From Paenibacillus_E sp052115445 (GTDB taxonomy: Bacteria > Bacillota > Bacilli > Paenibacillales > NBRC-103111): 64,000 bases of DNA. Made by a program: the position numbers and the translations under genes. Positions 53,690 to 62,693 of the stretch are shown piece by piece. The stretch lies in assembly GCF_052115445.1 (NCBI RefSeq), contig NZ_JBFRGR010000002.1:1-64000 (forward strand). The letters are read 5' to 3'. The notes beneath the pieces were generated by a model that did no database searches, was not told the DNA's origin, and saw only the letters and a list, made by a program, of their open reading frames with translations. Numbering within the stretch: the stretch's first letter is position 1; each line of letters opens with the position of its first letter.

Positions 53690-53949
53690 GTTGGGTTGGG
53701 TTGGGTTGGGTTGCTTGGTGTTTTTGTAGCCAGCTTGTGCTCCACTCAACTTAACTGGAAAACATACAGCTATTTTCGAGAAATTTCCTCAATAATTCAA
53801 TTTAAATGGAAAACATGTAGTTAAATCTAGCCAATTTGTTCAGATCAGGAAAAATGGTTAAATTTAACTGTAGGTTTTCCATCTATTCTAGATTTGCTTG
53901 GAAAATCTAAAGATTTACCTGTAGAAAATCCATCTATTTGCCGGGAGCA
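53690..53949. repeat. Dispersed intergenic repeat, copy D
   Basis: Starts with (GGGTT)n and GCTTGTGCTCCACTCAAC, then units TGGAAAACATACAGCTA and TGGAAAACATGTAGTTA forward, TTAACTGTAGGTTTTCCA and TTACCTGTAGAAAATCCA inverted, and ends in CCGGGAG. It is the closest relative of copy B. Forward unit 2 and inverted unit 1 can pair into a long imperfect hairpin at about 53807-53882. Confidence 0.8.
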
Positions 53950-53985
53950 CAGAAGATTTACGAAACATCCCTCTGACCAACTCCA

Positions 53986-56142
53986 CTATGTACGCGTCCT
54001 ACCCTCCCCAGGTCCCCACCAATTCCACTTGCCCAGAATGACCATTAATGCGGGAACAAGCACCAACCTAATCACCGTCGCATCAATAAAAATGGCAGCT
54101 GCAATACCCAACCCAAGTTGTTTCACGCCAACAACATCTCCAAACGCAAACGGTAACGTGACTGCAATCATGATCGCTGCCGCAGAGTTGATAATCTTAC
54201 TTATGGACCCTAAGCCGACTAGCACAGAACGATGATTATCTTGCGTCCGCTGGTACTCCTCATAAATGCGCGATACTAAGAATACGCCGTAATCCATCGA
54301 GATTCCAAACGCCAGTCCAAAGATAAACACAGGAATCATAATGGCGATCTTACTGGGTTCTAAGCCGAAATGCCCCTCTTCAAACAGCCAAGCTAGAATC
54401 CCGAAAGACGCACCTAAGCTCAGGAGGTTCATGAGAATTGTTTTTAAGGGGATGAGAATGGAACGGAAAGCGATGAATAAGACCACATAGTTAGAAATGA
54501 GTATGAACAAGAGTACATAGATTAAATTGTCAAAAATATCATCGAAAATCTCCTGCTGATACTTCGCCTCACCACCAAGAAGGAAGGGGAGCGCTCCTGC
54601 TTCCCCCTCTATTTCCCATCGTCTCACCCAATCCATCACATCCTGTGATGAGGGTTCACCGTTTAATCGAACCTGAACGAGCATCTCATTCTTATGGACA
54701 AAAGCCTGAAAGATGCGCTCATTGCCCGCTTTTGCGTTTGGATGTTGAGATAACGAATAGAGTTGATCATAGGGCATTCGCAATTTCGAATAAATCGAAT
54801 CTACCTTTTCAACGAGCGGATCCCTCTCTAATTTTTGTACAAGTAAAGAGGCGTTCTTCCAATCACTTTGGGTCAACTGAGTTGATTTTCCTCTGGCGAC
54901 TAGATAGATATCTGAACTTTTTTTCGTGCCAAAATGTGTTTGGTACGCCTCGAATGCTGCGCGGGATTCATAGCCCTTCGGCAAAGAAGTCGCATCCGGT
55001 ATGGCTAATTTCATCTGCATCAGCGGCAGGAAACAACATATAAGGATACAAGCAGCAAGCAGGCTCATTTGGATAGGTCTACTCATCACAAATCGTGCCA
55101 GTGCAAACCACACGTTTTTCGTAGCTTTTGTCGTATAGAGCGGTCTGCGTTCAGCCCGAATGGCTGGCCACCACAGGGTTAGAAGCGCCGGCACTAACGT
55201 TAGCGTCAGCATAACGGAAACGGTTAACACAGTCATTGCACCTAAGGCAATGGTCGAAAATATAGGAAGCGGAATGAACAATATTCCCATGAGGCCTAAA
55301 AAAACACTAAGTGCCGAGAATAAGACGGCTCTTCCAGCTGTTGTCATTGTAGTCAGGATGGCTTGTCCAACAGGAAGCACATGAATCTCCTCACGAAAAC
55401 GACTAACCATCATCAAGGCAAAATCGATGCTCAGAGCCAGACCTACCATCGGAATAACATTCAGTACAAAGTTAGATAAATCAATTCGTGTTCCTATGCC
55501 ATACATGATGCCCATCGTGCTCGTAACGCCGAAAACGCCAACGACGATAGGAATCAGTGAAGAAGTCATACCGCCAAAAGCCAGCCAAAGAATCAAAAAT
55601 GCCGTTGGGATGCCTAAGCTTTCCGCTTTTCTCAAATCATGCTGACTCGCTCTGTTGACATCTTCTTGCACAACCGACTTTCCTGTCAATGACACGTTCA
55701 TCTCTCGATGCCCGGGTAATCGTGTCTGAATGTCCTGCAATACAGGCTCCATGTCATGTGGACTTTGCTCGAATCCAAGCAGCGCATAGGCGTAATTCCC
55801 TTGGATCATCCCTTCCCGTTCGAGCGGAGATACAATTTCAATTAACCCTTGCATGCCGTGTAAAGTTATCATATCTTGCTGCATGTACCGTTCGAATTGC
55901 TGGGGCTCCAGCTTGCTATTTTTCTCAAATACGAGAATGACGGGATTCGCTGGAATGTGAAAATTAGAGGCGAGAGTTTGTTCGACCTTGACAAAAGCGC
56001 CATCTGAAATCAACCCATGATCCTTCAAAACAGCAGGCAGCTTAGGAGCATACCATCCAAAATACAGGAAGAATACGACCCAAAATAAGACGATGGTTTT
56101 GGGAAATCGGAGGGATATCAGTGCAAGTTTATGCAAGATCAT
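53986..56142 (-). CDS. MMPL-family RND-type lipid/drug transporter
   Basis: A 718-aa membrane transporter with about twelve helices in two halves, each with a periplasm-side domain, as in the MMPL family. Helix 4-type DFALMMVSRFREEI near 240 and its repeat MDYGVFLVSRIYEEYQ near 610 are the paired Asp motifs used for proton coupling in this family. It is 10 bases downstream of the flavoprotein gene in the same operon. In lipid-making operons, MMPL proteins often move the lipid across the membrane, so it probably exports the product of the type III polyketide synthase. The direction and substrate are inference. Confidence 0.9.
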   Translation of the reverse strand: MILHKLALISLRFPKTIVLFWVVFFLYFGWYAPKLPAVLKDHGLISDGAFVKVEQTLASNFHIPANPVILVFEKNSKLEPQQFERYMQQDMITLHGMQGLIEIVSPLEREGMIQGNYAYALLGFEQSPHDMEPVLQDIQTRLPGHREMNVSLTGKSVVQEDVNRASQHDLRKAESLGIPTAFLILWLAFGGMTSSLIPIVVGVFGVTSTMGIMYGIGTRIDLSNFVLNVIPMVGLALSIDFALMMVSRFREEIHVLPVGQAILTTMTTAGRAVLFSALSVFLGLMGILFIPLPIFSTIALGAMTVLTVSVMLTLTLVPALLTLWWPAIRAERRPLYTTKATKNVWFALARFVMSRPIQMSLLAACILICCFLPLMQMKLAIPDATSLPKGYESRAAFEAYQTHFGTKKSSDIYLVARGKSTQLTQSDWKNASLLVQKLERDPLVEKVDSIYSKLRMPYDQLYSLSQHPNAKAGNERIFQAFVHKNEMLVQVRLNGEPSSQDVMDWVRRWEIEGEAGALPFLLGGEAKYQQEIFDDIFDNLIYVLLFILISNYVVLFIAFRSILIPLKTILMNLLSLGASFGILAWLFEEGHFGLEPSKIAIMIPVFIFGLAFGISMDYGVFLVSRIYEEYQRTQDNHRSVLVGLGSISKIINSAAAIMIAVTLPFAFGDVVGVKQLGLGIAAAIFIDATVIRLVLVPALMVILGKWNWWGPGEGRTRT

Positions 56143-56152
56143 AACCCTCCCC

Positions 56153-57304
56153 TTAATACTCAGTTTCTTTCAGCCTAGTCGCTTGCACGAATCGATCTGC
56201 CAATCCAGGTGTGAACTTAGTTGCAGCAAGCATCATGTGAGGCAAATACGGAAGGGCTAATATCCCCTGCAACCGATGTCCCCACTTCAAGGGCCCCTTG
56301 AATTCTCGATGTATAGCCCGGGTATAGTCATGCTCCCATTCAACTATGCTGATCTGGCCCTTCAGATAGCGTGATGCCAATGGTGCGCATAACATCGCTG
56401 AGCGGAGTGCCATCGACATCCCATCACCACATAACGGCGGCAGCATCATAGCGGCGTCACCTAATCGTGGAAATATATCCCACGCAAGGGGCTTGCGTGT
56501 TAACTTTACAGGCGCAACAGCCGCTTGTGTGCCAGGAACAGATTGTGCAGAAGATAAACGTTCCGACAGCTTACTATGCTTAGCGCTTGCCGCCTCGATT
56601 AACCCCAGAATGGATTTGTCTGCCCACTGAAAAGCCTCTCGTTCCAACAGGGCGGCCACATTCACCTGCCCACCTTCAATCGGGGATAGACCTAGGTAAC
56701 CGCCTTCAAAGAAATAGAGTTCGACAACCCCATCCATGTCCAGCCCTGCATAGTGGGATTTCACACCGAGATGCGCCCCTTTGACGGACTTGGCATCGCG
56801 CGGTGTTTGACTTTGCAGTCCAGGAATAGCCGTTGCGCCACAGGCAGCGATAACAGCTCGTACGTAATATTCCTGAACCACACCGTGCTTTTTCGTAGTT
56901 ATTATGTATCCTTGCTCACCGGGTTTCACAGAAATTACCGTTGTTTCAGTCTGCACCTGCACGCCTGCGCGCAAAGCAGCCTGATGAAGCGTAGAGTCAA
57001 GCTGATAGCGGCTTACTCCCCAAGCTGTTCCAGGAAGATCGATCTCCAGTGGCTTTCCCCGACTGAGAATCAAGCTTGTCCGTTGAATGATACTTGGCTT
57101 TAAAGCGGACACGGCTTCACGCAATCCAAGCTTTTTAAGCATCGTGAGGGACTCAGGAGATAGAAATTCCCCACAGACCTTATGCCTAGGGAACGCTTTA
57201 CGATCGAATAGCACCGTATCCCAGCCATGATCAGCTAAGGACTTGGCCATCACACTGCCTGCGATTCCTGCACCAATAACGGCTGCCTCATAGATGTGAG
57301 TCAT
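56153..57304 (-). CDS. FAD-dependent oxidoreductase
   Basis: A 383-aa flavoprotein. AAVIGAGIAGSVMAKSLADH at the start is the FAD-binding GxGxxG fold, FPRHKVCGEFLSPE near 40 is typical of geranylgeranyl-reductase-like or hydroxylase flavoproteins, and PRLGDAAMMLPPLCGDGMSM near 285 is the second FAD motif. Its ATG overlaps the end of the methyltransferase gene by four bases. In type III PKS operons this protein usually hydroxylates the aromatic or pyrone ring (as SrsC in Streptomyces) or reduces it; which applies here is not known. Confidence 0.85.
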   Translation of the reverse strand: MTHIYEAAVIGAGIAGSVMAKSLADHGWDTVLFDRKAFPRHKVCGEFLSPESLTMLKKLGLREAVSALKPSIIQRTSLILSRGKPLEIDLPGTAWGVSRYQLDSTLHQAALRAGVQVQTETTVISVKPGEQGYIITTKKHGVVQEYYVRAVIAACGATAIPGLQSQTPRDAKSVKGAHLGVKSHYAGLDMDGVVELYFFEGGYLGLSPIEGGQVNVAALLEREAFQWADKSILGLIEAASAKHSKLSERLSSAQSVPGTQAAVAPVKLTRKPLAWDIFPRLGDAAMMLPPLCGDGMSMALRSAMLCAPLASRYLKGQISIVEWEHDYTRAIHREFKGPLKWGHRLQGILALPYLPHMMLAATKFTPGLADRFVQATRLKETEY

Positions 57305-58029
57305 CTCGCCCGCTCCCTTTTTACAATGACGACTGCATACCTAAATAGCGGTCTCCACGAGACAAGCATGTCGGAGATATCCAATGCTTTGCGTAACATC
57401 GTCCAATCTTTTGCACGAAAACCTTTGGCTACCGATAAGGGGCCATCATTTAAAATATAACGGTTCTTGGAAATCATGCGAGCCGTCACCCACACTGCAG
57501 CCCAAGCAATCCAATGCCGATGAATATCATTAATGACAACGCCTACTCGGGATGCTTTCAGCATACAGCCCACAACTTGCGGAAGTTCCGTATTCGTAAA
57601 ATGATGCACAAATTGCGTACCGGTCGTGATATCGACCCCATTTTCCGGAAGATGAAATAAACTGCTCCGCATCACGCTTACGCGTGGCTCAGTACGAAAG
57701 AACTCGCGCGCCTCCGCACACGCTTCCTCCGTAATATCGACTAGCGTAATACGCAGATCTACACCGTTCTCATCCGCCCAGCGTAAGAGATGGCGATTGA
57801 CATCACCAGAACCAGATCCAACATCCAGAATCGATAATGTCTTGGGTTTGCCTGCTTGCAGCCATAAGCGTTTAAAGCCAAATAAGGTAGGCCCTGCAGC
57901 GCCAAAAATGCGATTAAGCAAACGTAAATGCTGCAAGGCTTGCCGAAGCTCGGGGCCTCCCGACGAGAAGTCATCCATTAATTCATGTTGCACTGCTCGT
58001 TGTTTGAGCCCCTTAAACATAGGATTCAT
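57301..58029 (-). CDS. SAM-dependent methyltransferase
   Basis: A 242-aa class I methyltransferase. LSILDVGSGSGDVNRHLLRW near residue 65 is the SAM-binding motif I, RITLVDITEEACAEAREFFR motif II, and ENGVDITTGTQFVHHFTNTE motif III. It resembles the O- or C-methyltransferase partner of bacterial type III PKSs (BpsB/SrsB group in function, though not shown to be homologous). It overlaps the PKS gene by 17 bases and the flavoprotein gene by four, so translation is coupled. Confidence 0.85.
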   Translation of the reverse strand: MNPMFKGLKQRAVQHELMDDFSSGGPELRQALQHLRLLNRIFGAAGPTLFGFKRLWLQAGKPKTLSILDVGSGSGDVNRHLLRWADENGVDLRITLVDITEEACAEAREFFRTEPRVSVMRSSLFHLPENGVDITTGTQFVHHFTNTELPQVVGCMLKASRVGVVINDIHRHWIAWAAVWVTARMISKNRYILNDGPLSVAKGFRAKDWTMLRKALDISDMLVSWRPLFRYAVVIVKRERAR

Positions 58030-59158
58030 CTAACTTCGTTTCCTGTATGGCGGCGATACCTCGATAGGTGAATTGAATCATTTCACACGTAAGACCTGGT
58101 CCGAATGCGAGAGATAACCCACTTGTCGGACCTGCTCCGCGGTTCACCAGTTCCTGCCTCATTTCATCGAATACGAAAAGAATCGTAGCTGAAGACATAT
58201 TGCCATAATTGCGCAATACCGTGCGACTCGGTCGCGTTTCTTCCGAGGTTAATTCGTACACTTCCTCCAACGCATCAATAATTCCTTTCCCCCCTGGATG
58301 AATCGCCCAAAGTTCCGGTTTAGGTCCGCCATCAAGCAGATGCGCCACTTGCTCAGGAACCCAGGTTCCAATTAGTTTAGGAATATTCGGAGACAAATAC
58401 AGATCAAAACCGTGATTCCCTACTTCCCATTTCATTTCGTCTGCGCAATCTTGCAAGAGAATCGAATGATCATTTCCTAATTGAAATATGGGATGATGCT
58501 GTTCACTTGCGATACCGACCACACAGGATGAAGCCCCATCTCCGAAAAAGGAAGCGCCAAATAAAGCCTCTCGATCACTTGAAGGCTGAATGTGGAGGGT
58601 GCACAATTCCACGCAGACGACTAGGATTTTGGCGAACGGGTTGCTGGAAGCGATTTGACGGGACAAACACACAGCCTTCAATCCAGCAGCGCAGCCTAGG
58701 AAATTGAAAGGGATCCGATTGACATTGGCGGCTAGTCCCAACCGCTGCGTCAATGCAGCATCTAGTCCTGGCAGGAACTGTCCTGTACAGCTTACGGTGA
58801 TTAGATGCGTGATGGCAGACACGTCAACTTTGGCATCATCCAGGGCTTTCTCAGCTGCCTGTAAAGCTAAGGGAACTGACTCCCTTTTATAGGTAGCCAT
58901 CCGTTCGGAAGTCGATGGTGCTTCGTGATTCGATTGTGAAAAGTACTTGCAATGCTCCGCTGTTTGAAGCAGATTCGGTTCGCAGGTATATCTCGTTTCT
59001 ACGCCGCATTGCTTGAAAATTTTCTTCGCCCAACGCGCAGAGTTAGGGGTATCCCGTAACGCATCCGTTAATCGTTCAGAAGTATCTGCTTGCTCAAGAC
59101 GGAATTCAGGCACAGCGGTGCCTATTCCCAGAATTGCAATAACGTGATTTTCTTTCAT
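58013..59158 (-). CDS. Type III polyketide synthase
   Basis: A 381-aa chalcone/stilbene-synthase-family enzyme. Catalytic triad Cys156 (FNFLGCAAGLKA), His287 (IHPGGKGI) and Asn320 (NYGNMSSATI) are all present. It condenses malonyl-CoA onto a fatty-acyl or other starter, giving alkylpyrones or alkylresorcinols in related bacteria. TYKRESVPLALQAAEKALDD near 90 and GDGASSCVVG near 207 are other conserved elements. It is the first gene of a four-gene operon. Upstream there is a TACATATATGTA palindrome near 59214. Confidence 0.93.
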   Translation of the reverse strand: MKENHVIAILGIGTAVPEFRLEQADTSERLTDALRDTPNSARWAKKIFKQCGVETRYTCEPNLLQTAEHCKYFSQSNHEAPSTSERMATYKRESVPLALQAAEKALDDAKVDVSAITHLITVSCTGQFLPGLDAALTQRLGLAANVNRIPFNFLGCAAGLKAVCLSRQIASSNPFAKILVVCVELCTLHIQPSSDREALFGASFFGDGASSCVVGIASEQHHPIFQLGNDHSILLQDCADEMKWEVGNHGFDLYLSPNIPKLIGTWVPEQVAHLLDGGPKPELWAIHPGGKGIIDALEEVYELTSEETRPSRTVLRNYGNMSSATILFVFDEMRQELVNRGAGPTSGLSLAFGPGLTCEMIQFTYRGIAAIQETKLDESYV

Positions 59159-59400
59159 GGTCTATGCTCATCCCCTTGGCTCATTCAATTCTTGGTTGGA
59201 CATGCAGGTCACTTTACATATATGTATGCAAGAAATGTGGCTTATATGAGAGAAATTTCCATAAAGAGGCTAGCTTGTCTAGGTGCGATATGCAAAAAAA
59301 AGACTACCTCGCAATCGATTCCTCGAACGCTTGCAAGATAACCCTTTTACATTCAAATTTCTGTCGCAGACCGTGCGTTTCATTCATGCTGCCAGACGTT

Positions 59401-61242
59401 TCATGTCGTGCTCGCGGAAGCCCCAATGCCCAAGCCTTGAAAAAAGGCTCGATTGCTCAGGATTCTGCTGTCTTCAGGAATAAAGGTGGCAGCAAACTCG
59501 TTGTGGTGATTAGCTCGTTCATTTTGTCCTAGCTTATTATAGCAGACGCTAAGCTGGATATGCGGCAGCCAGGTCCAGCAGGCATGCTGCAGCAAAGCTT
59601 GCGGATGCTGCGGTTTCTCCAGCGAAGCGGCCATTTGGTACCAATACGCAGCGCTGGCATAATCGCTTTTTTCCATATGATAATAACCCAGCCTGCAGCA
59701 GTTCTCCGCTCTTGGCAACTCGTAAGCGAACGATAACAGCACCTTCGCCTTCGCTTCCATCAGGTTGCCCAGCTTGTGCAAGCAGTCGGCCGCACGACCG
59801 CAGGCATTGATAATGTCTTCGATCCAGCCGTCCTTCTGTTCCAGGAACTGCTCGTACTTACGTAAGGAGCGCGCCCATTGCTGATGGTCGAATAGTTCAT
59901 TTGCATAATAATACAAATCGCGGGAGGAGAACTTCCTCCCTTCTTTTTCCTTTTTTTCATAGAGATGCAGATTGCGGGAAGTTTGGGTATGCTTGCGATC
60001 GTGCGTTACGCATACATCGGCGTATTCGATCGCTCCAAACACTTCAAGATACTCGTGTACGACACCGATCCAGCGAAAACCTCTTTCTCGCTTAACTAGC
60101 CTGTTTCTGCGCAAACTGACCGTGACATGGCCAAATTCGTCGAAGGCGAGGTTGTATACCATCGAAACAGCATCTGTATGCCAGGGCAAAGATTGCTTCA
60201 GGACGAGGAATTTGTCAGCGTCCCCAGGCAATAAGATATCATCGGCATCAAGCCATAAAATATAGTCCTTCTTAGCCTTCTGAAAGGCAAAATTCCGCGC
60301 TGCGGAAAAATCATCAATCCAATCAAAATCGTAAATCCGATCCGTAAATTGACGAGCGATCTCTTTGGTTCGATCCGTGGAACCCGTATCGATAATAATG
60401 ATCTCGTCAACGCATCCCTGTACACTGGACAAACAGCGTTCTAACGTTTCTTCCTCGTTTTTGACAATCATGCACAAGCTGACCGTAACAGCCCACTTCC
60501 AACTGTGTAACGCCAATGAGATATCCAATCCCCATTTTTCAAACGATTTTCGGCTATTTGTGCTAATTTGTTCATCATACAATGAAGGATCGTCAGCATA
60601 TTTTCCATATTTCCGCTCGTAGCGCACAAAGCAGTCCTCGGCAACATAAAGCTCGTAACCTTCTTGTAAAGCACGGTAGCATAAATCGTCATCCTCGTAA
60701 CTTTCTTCTTCGAATCTTTCATCAAACCCGCCCAACTGGTCGAAGGCGCTTTTACGGAGCATCACATGATGGCTTAGCACGCGAGTTACACGTTTGCTCC
60801 GACTTTCGCGCATAATGCCAATGCTCTCGGAGTAGGACTGCATCACTCGCGGGTTTTCGCTTATAATTGGCGTGTTTTGAACGCCGCTAATACCGCTGCT
60901 GACAGGGCCAACCACAGCCGCAAGCTTGTGCCGCTCCATGCAGTCGCTCAACCGACCGAGCCATCCATCCGTAACGTACATATACTCGCGCATGCATACA
61001 AGATGAGGTGATGAAGCAGCAGTAACGCCTATATTGTAAGCTGCCGCAACGCTGGTTCCAGGCTTGCAGAACACGACAGTTACGTTTCTATTCTGCTCTA
61101 GCCATTGAGACATTCGCAGAGAGTCTTCCTCCAACACAACAATTAAATGGTAAGGGTGCTCTGTAGTAGAGAGACGAAGGTTGAGGATGCATTCTTGCAT
61201 AGCTTCAAAATGCTGAGCCATTAGGACGATGTCCGTTATCAT
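59401..61242 (-). CDS. Two-domain GT2 glycosyltransferase with TPR tail
   Basis: A 613-aa cytoplasmic protein. Residues 1-220 form one GT2-like domain (LIVVLEEDSLRMSQW, SVAAAYNIGVTAASSPHLVC, and FEEESYEDDDLCYRALQEGY with the ED motif). Residues 250-440 are a second GT2 domain of the SunS-like type (VSLCMIVKNEEETLERCLSS, IDTGSTDRTKEIARQFTDRI, YILWLDADDILLP with the D-x-D motif). Residues 450-613 are helical TPR-like repeats. Paenibacillus proteins of this layout often lie beside repetitive surface proteins; here a collagen-like protein and an RCC1 protein follow. It probably glycosylates one of these, which is inference. Confidence 0.88.
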   Translation of the reverse strand: MITDIVLMAQHFEAMQECILNLRLSTTEHPYHLIVVLEEDSLRMSQWLEQNRNVTVVFCKPGTSVAAAYNIGVTAASSPHLVCMREYMYVTDGWLGRLSDCMERHKLAAVVGPVSSGISGVQNTPIISENPRVMQSYSESIGIMRESRSKRVTRVLSHHVMLRKSAFDQLGGFDERFEEESYEDDDLCYRALQEGYELYVAEDCFVRYERKYGKYADDPSLYDEQISTNSRKSFEKWGLDISLALHSWKWAVTVSLCMIVKNEEETLERCLSSVQGCVDEIIIIDTGSTDRTKEIARQFTDRIYDFDWIDDFSAARNFAFQKAKKDYILWLDADDILLPGDADKFLVLKQSLPWHTDAVSMVYNLAFDEFGHVTVSLRRNRLVKRERGFRWIGVVHEYLEVFGAIEYADVCVTHDRKHTQTSRNLHLYEKKEKEGRKFSSRDLYYYANELFDHQQWARSLRKYEQFLEQKDGWIEDIINACGRAADCLHKLGNLMEAKAKVLLSFAYELPRAENCCRLGYYHMEKSDYASAAYWYQMAASLEKPQHPQALLQHACWTWLPHIQLSVCYNKLGQNERANHHNEFAATFIPEDSRILSNRAFFQGLGIGASASTT

Positions 61243-61339
61243 ACCAAATCACGCTCCGAGTTGTTATTCGACATAGTCTTGTTCCTACATGAAAAACAGC
61301 TGCAGTCGCAGCAATTGCAGACCACAGCTTCTTTCTTGA

Positions 61340-62644
61340 TTAATTCTCCCTGGACGCTTTTGAATTCAATCCATTAATTCCTTGCGGATAAAGCTGCAGA
61401 TTCTTCTCTTGATTTCCTAATTGACCGAATATGTTGGAGCCCCATGTATAATACACGCCGTTGGTCCCGAGTGCTCCGCTTGCATAGAAGCCTGAGGAGA
61501 TTTGACTGGCGGCAATTCCGGGAACTTGCACAGGACTGTTTTGATGGCTAGGCGTACCGTTGCCAAGCTGCCCATAGCTGTTCGAACCCCACGCCCACAC
61601 CGTACCGTCTTCCTTCAGCGCCATGCTGTACCATTCTCCGGCAGAAATCGAGGCCACTTGCGCGAGGTCAGCAACCTGTACGGGAGCAGCATGTCCTTTA
61701 TTCGTCTTATCGCCAAGCTCGCCATATTCGTTATGCCCCCAAGCCCACACCGTACCATCGTTCAACAAAGCGAGCGAATGATCATACCCAGCACTGACCG
61801 CTTTTACTCCGTGAATACCGCCAATCTGGAAGGGGCGGTTGCGGGAGCTTGTCGTGCCGTCGCCTAGTTGTCCTTGGGCGTTAGCGCCCCAGGCCCACAC
61901 TGTGCCGTCTTTAGTTAAAGCCAGATTATGCCATCCCGCAGCTGATACGGACAACACATCATTCAGACCTTGAACCTGCATGGGAACGGTTTGCTGAGTA
62001 GTCGTACCATCCCCTAGTTCGCCAAATTCATTCGACCCCCAAGCCCATATTGTCCCGTCCTTTTTCAACGCCAAGGTGTACGATTCTCCCGCAGAAATTG
62101 CTGTTATATCGCTAAGTGTAGAAACTTGTTCCGCCGTCTGACGAGATACAGTTGTACCGTCGCCCAACTGCCCGAAACGGTTGTCGCCCCATGTCCAAAC
62201 CGTACCATCATTTTTTAAGACCACATTATGAGTTCCTATAAAGGCATCGGCAACATGATCCATACCTGTAACCAGCTTCGGCGTCTGAAGCGAGTTTCCA
62301 CCTTGAGGCTGGACTGAGCCCCAGACCCAAAGCGCTCCACGATCGTCAATAGCCATGCTCTGCCCGAAGCCCATGCGAATACGGGGCTCATCCGTTCCAT
62401 ATACCGAATAGGTTACTGCCGTTACACTAGAAATAATTGGCGGCAATGTGCCATAAACCGCTGATTGAACATCATTTAAATACGCGCCTCTTGAATCAAT
62501 CAGGAGACTGGAAGGTGCTTCGAATGCCGATTGCTCGGTAACATCCGTTGCCTGAATCGCATTCCCATAAGTAGTGGCCGAGGTCATGAGTAAACAACTA
62601 GCTAAAGTGGTGCGGATCCATATCTTAGTTCGCTTTTTATGCAT
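61340..62644 (-). CDS. Secreted RCC1-repeat propeller protein
   Basis: A 434-aa exported protein. The ATG eight bases after GGGGG opens a signal peptide (MHKKRTKIWIRTTLASCLLM, cleavage near TTYGNA). From residue 90 on there are seven RCC1-like repeats of about 50 residues: ALKKDGTIWAWGSNEFGELG, ALTKDGTVWAWGANAQGQLG, ALLNDGTVWAWGHNEYGELG and others, each with D-G-T-[IV]-W-[AT]-W-G-x-N and G-Q-L-G. They should form a seven-bladed propeller that binds a partner, not an enzyme. An ATG five codons upstream is not supported. It is 35-50 bases downstream of the collagen-like gene. Confidence 0.9.
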   Translation of the reverse strand: MHKKRTKIWIRTTLASCLLMTSATTYGNAIQATDVTEQSAFEAPSSLLIDSRGAYLNDVQSAVYGTLPPIISSVTAVTYSVYGTDEPRIRMGFGQSMAIDDRGALWVWGSVQPQGGNSLQTPKLVTGMDHVADAFIGTHNVVLKNDGTVWTWGDNRFGQLGDGTTVSRQTAEQVSTLSDITAISAGESYTLALKKDGTIWAWGSNEFGELGDGTTTQQTVPMQVQGLNDVLSVSAAGWHNLALTKDGTVWAWGANAQGQLGDGTTSSRNRPFQIGGIHGVKAVSAGYDHSLALLNDGTVWAWGHNEYGELGDKTNKGHAAPVQVADLAQVASISAGEWYSMALKEDGTVWAWGSNSYGQLGNGTPSHQNSPVQVPGIAASQISSGFYASGALGTNGVYYTWGSNIFGQLGNQEKNLQLYPQGINGLNSKASREN

Positions 62645-62693
62645 TGGATCTACCCCCATCTGTCCTGAGCTTCTTGCCGTTTAGAACCTTGTA

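Noticed and set aside
59214..59225. TACATATATGTA palindrome as an operator
   Set aside because: Short A/T palindrome without a second copy and with no linked regulator; mentioned only in the PKS entry.
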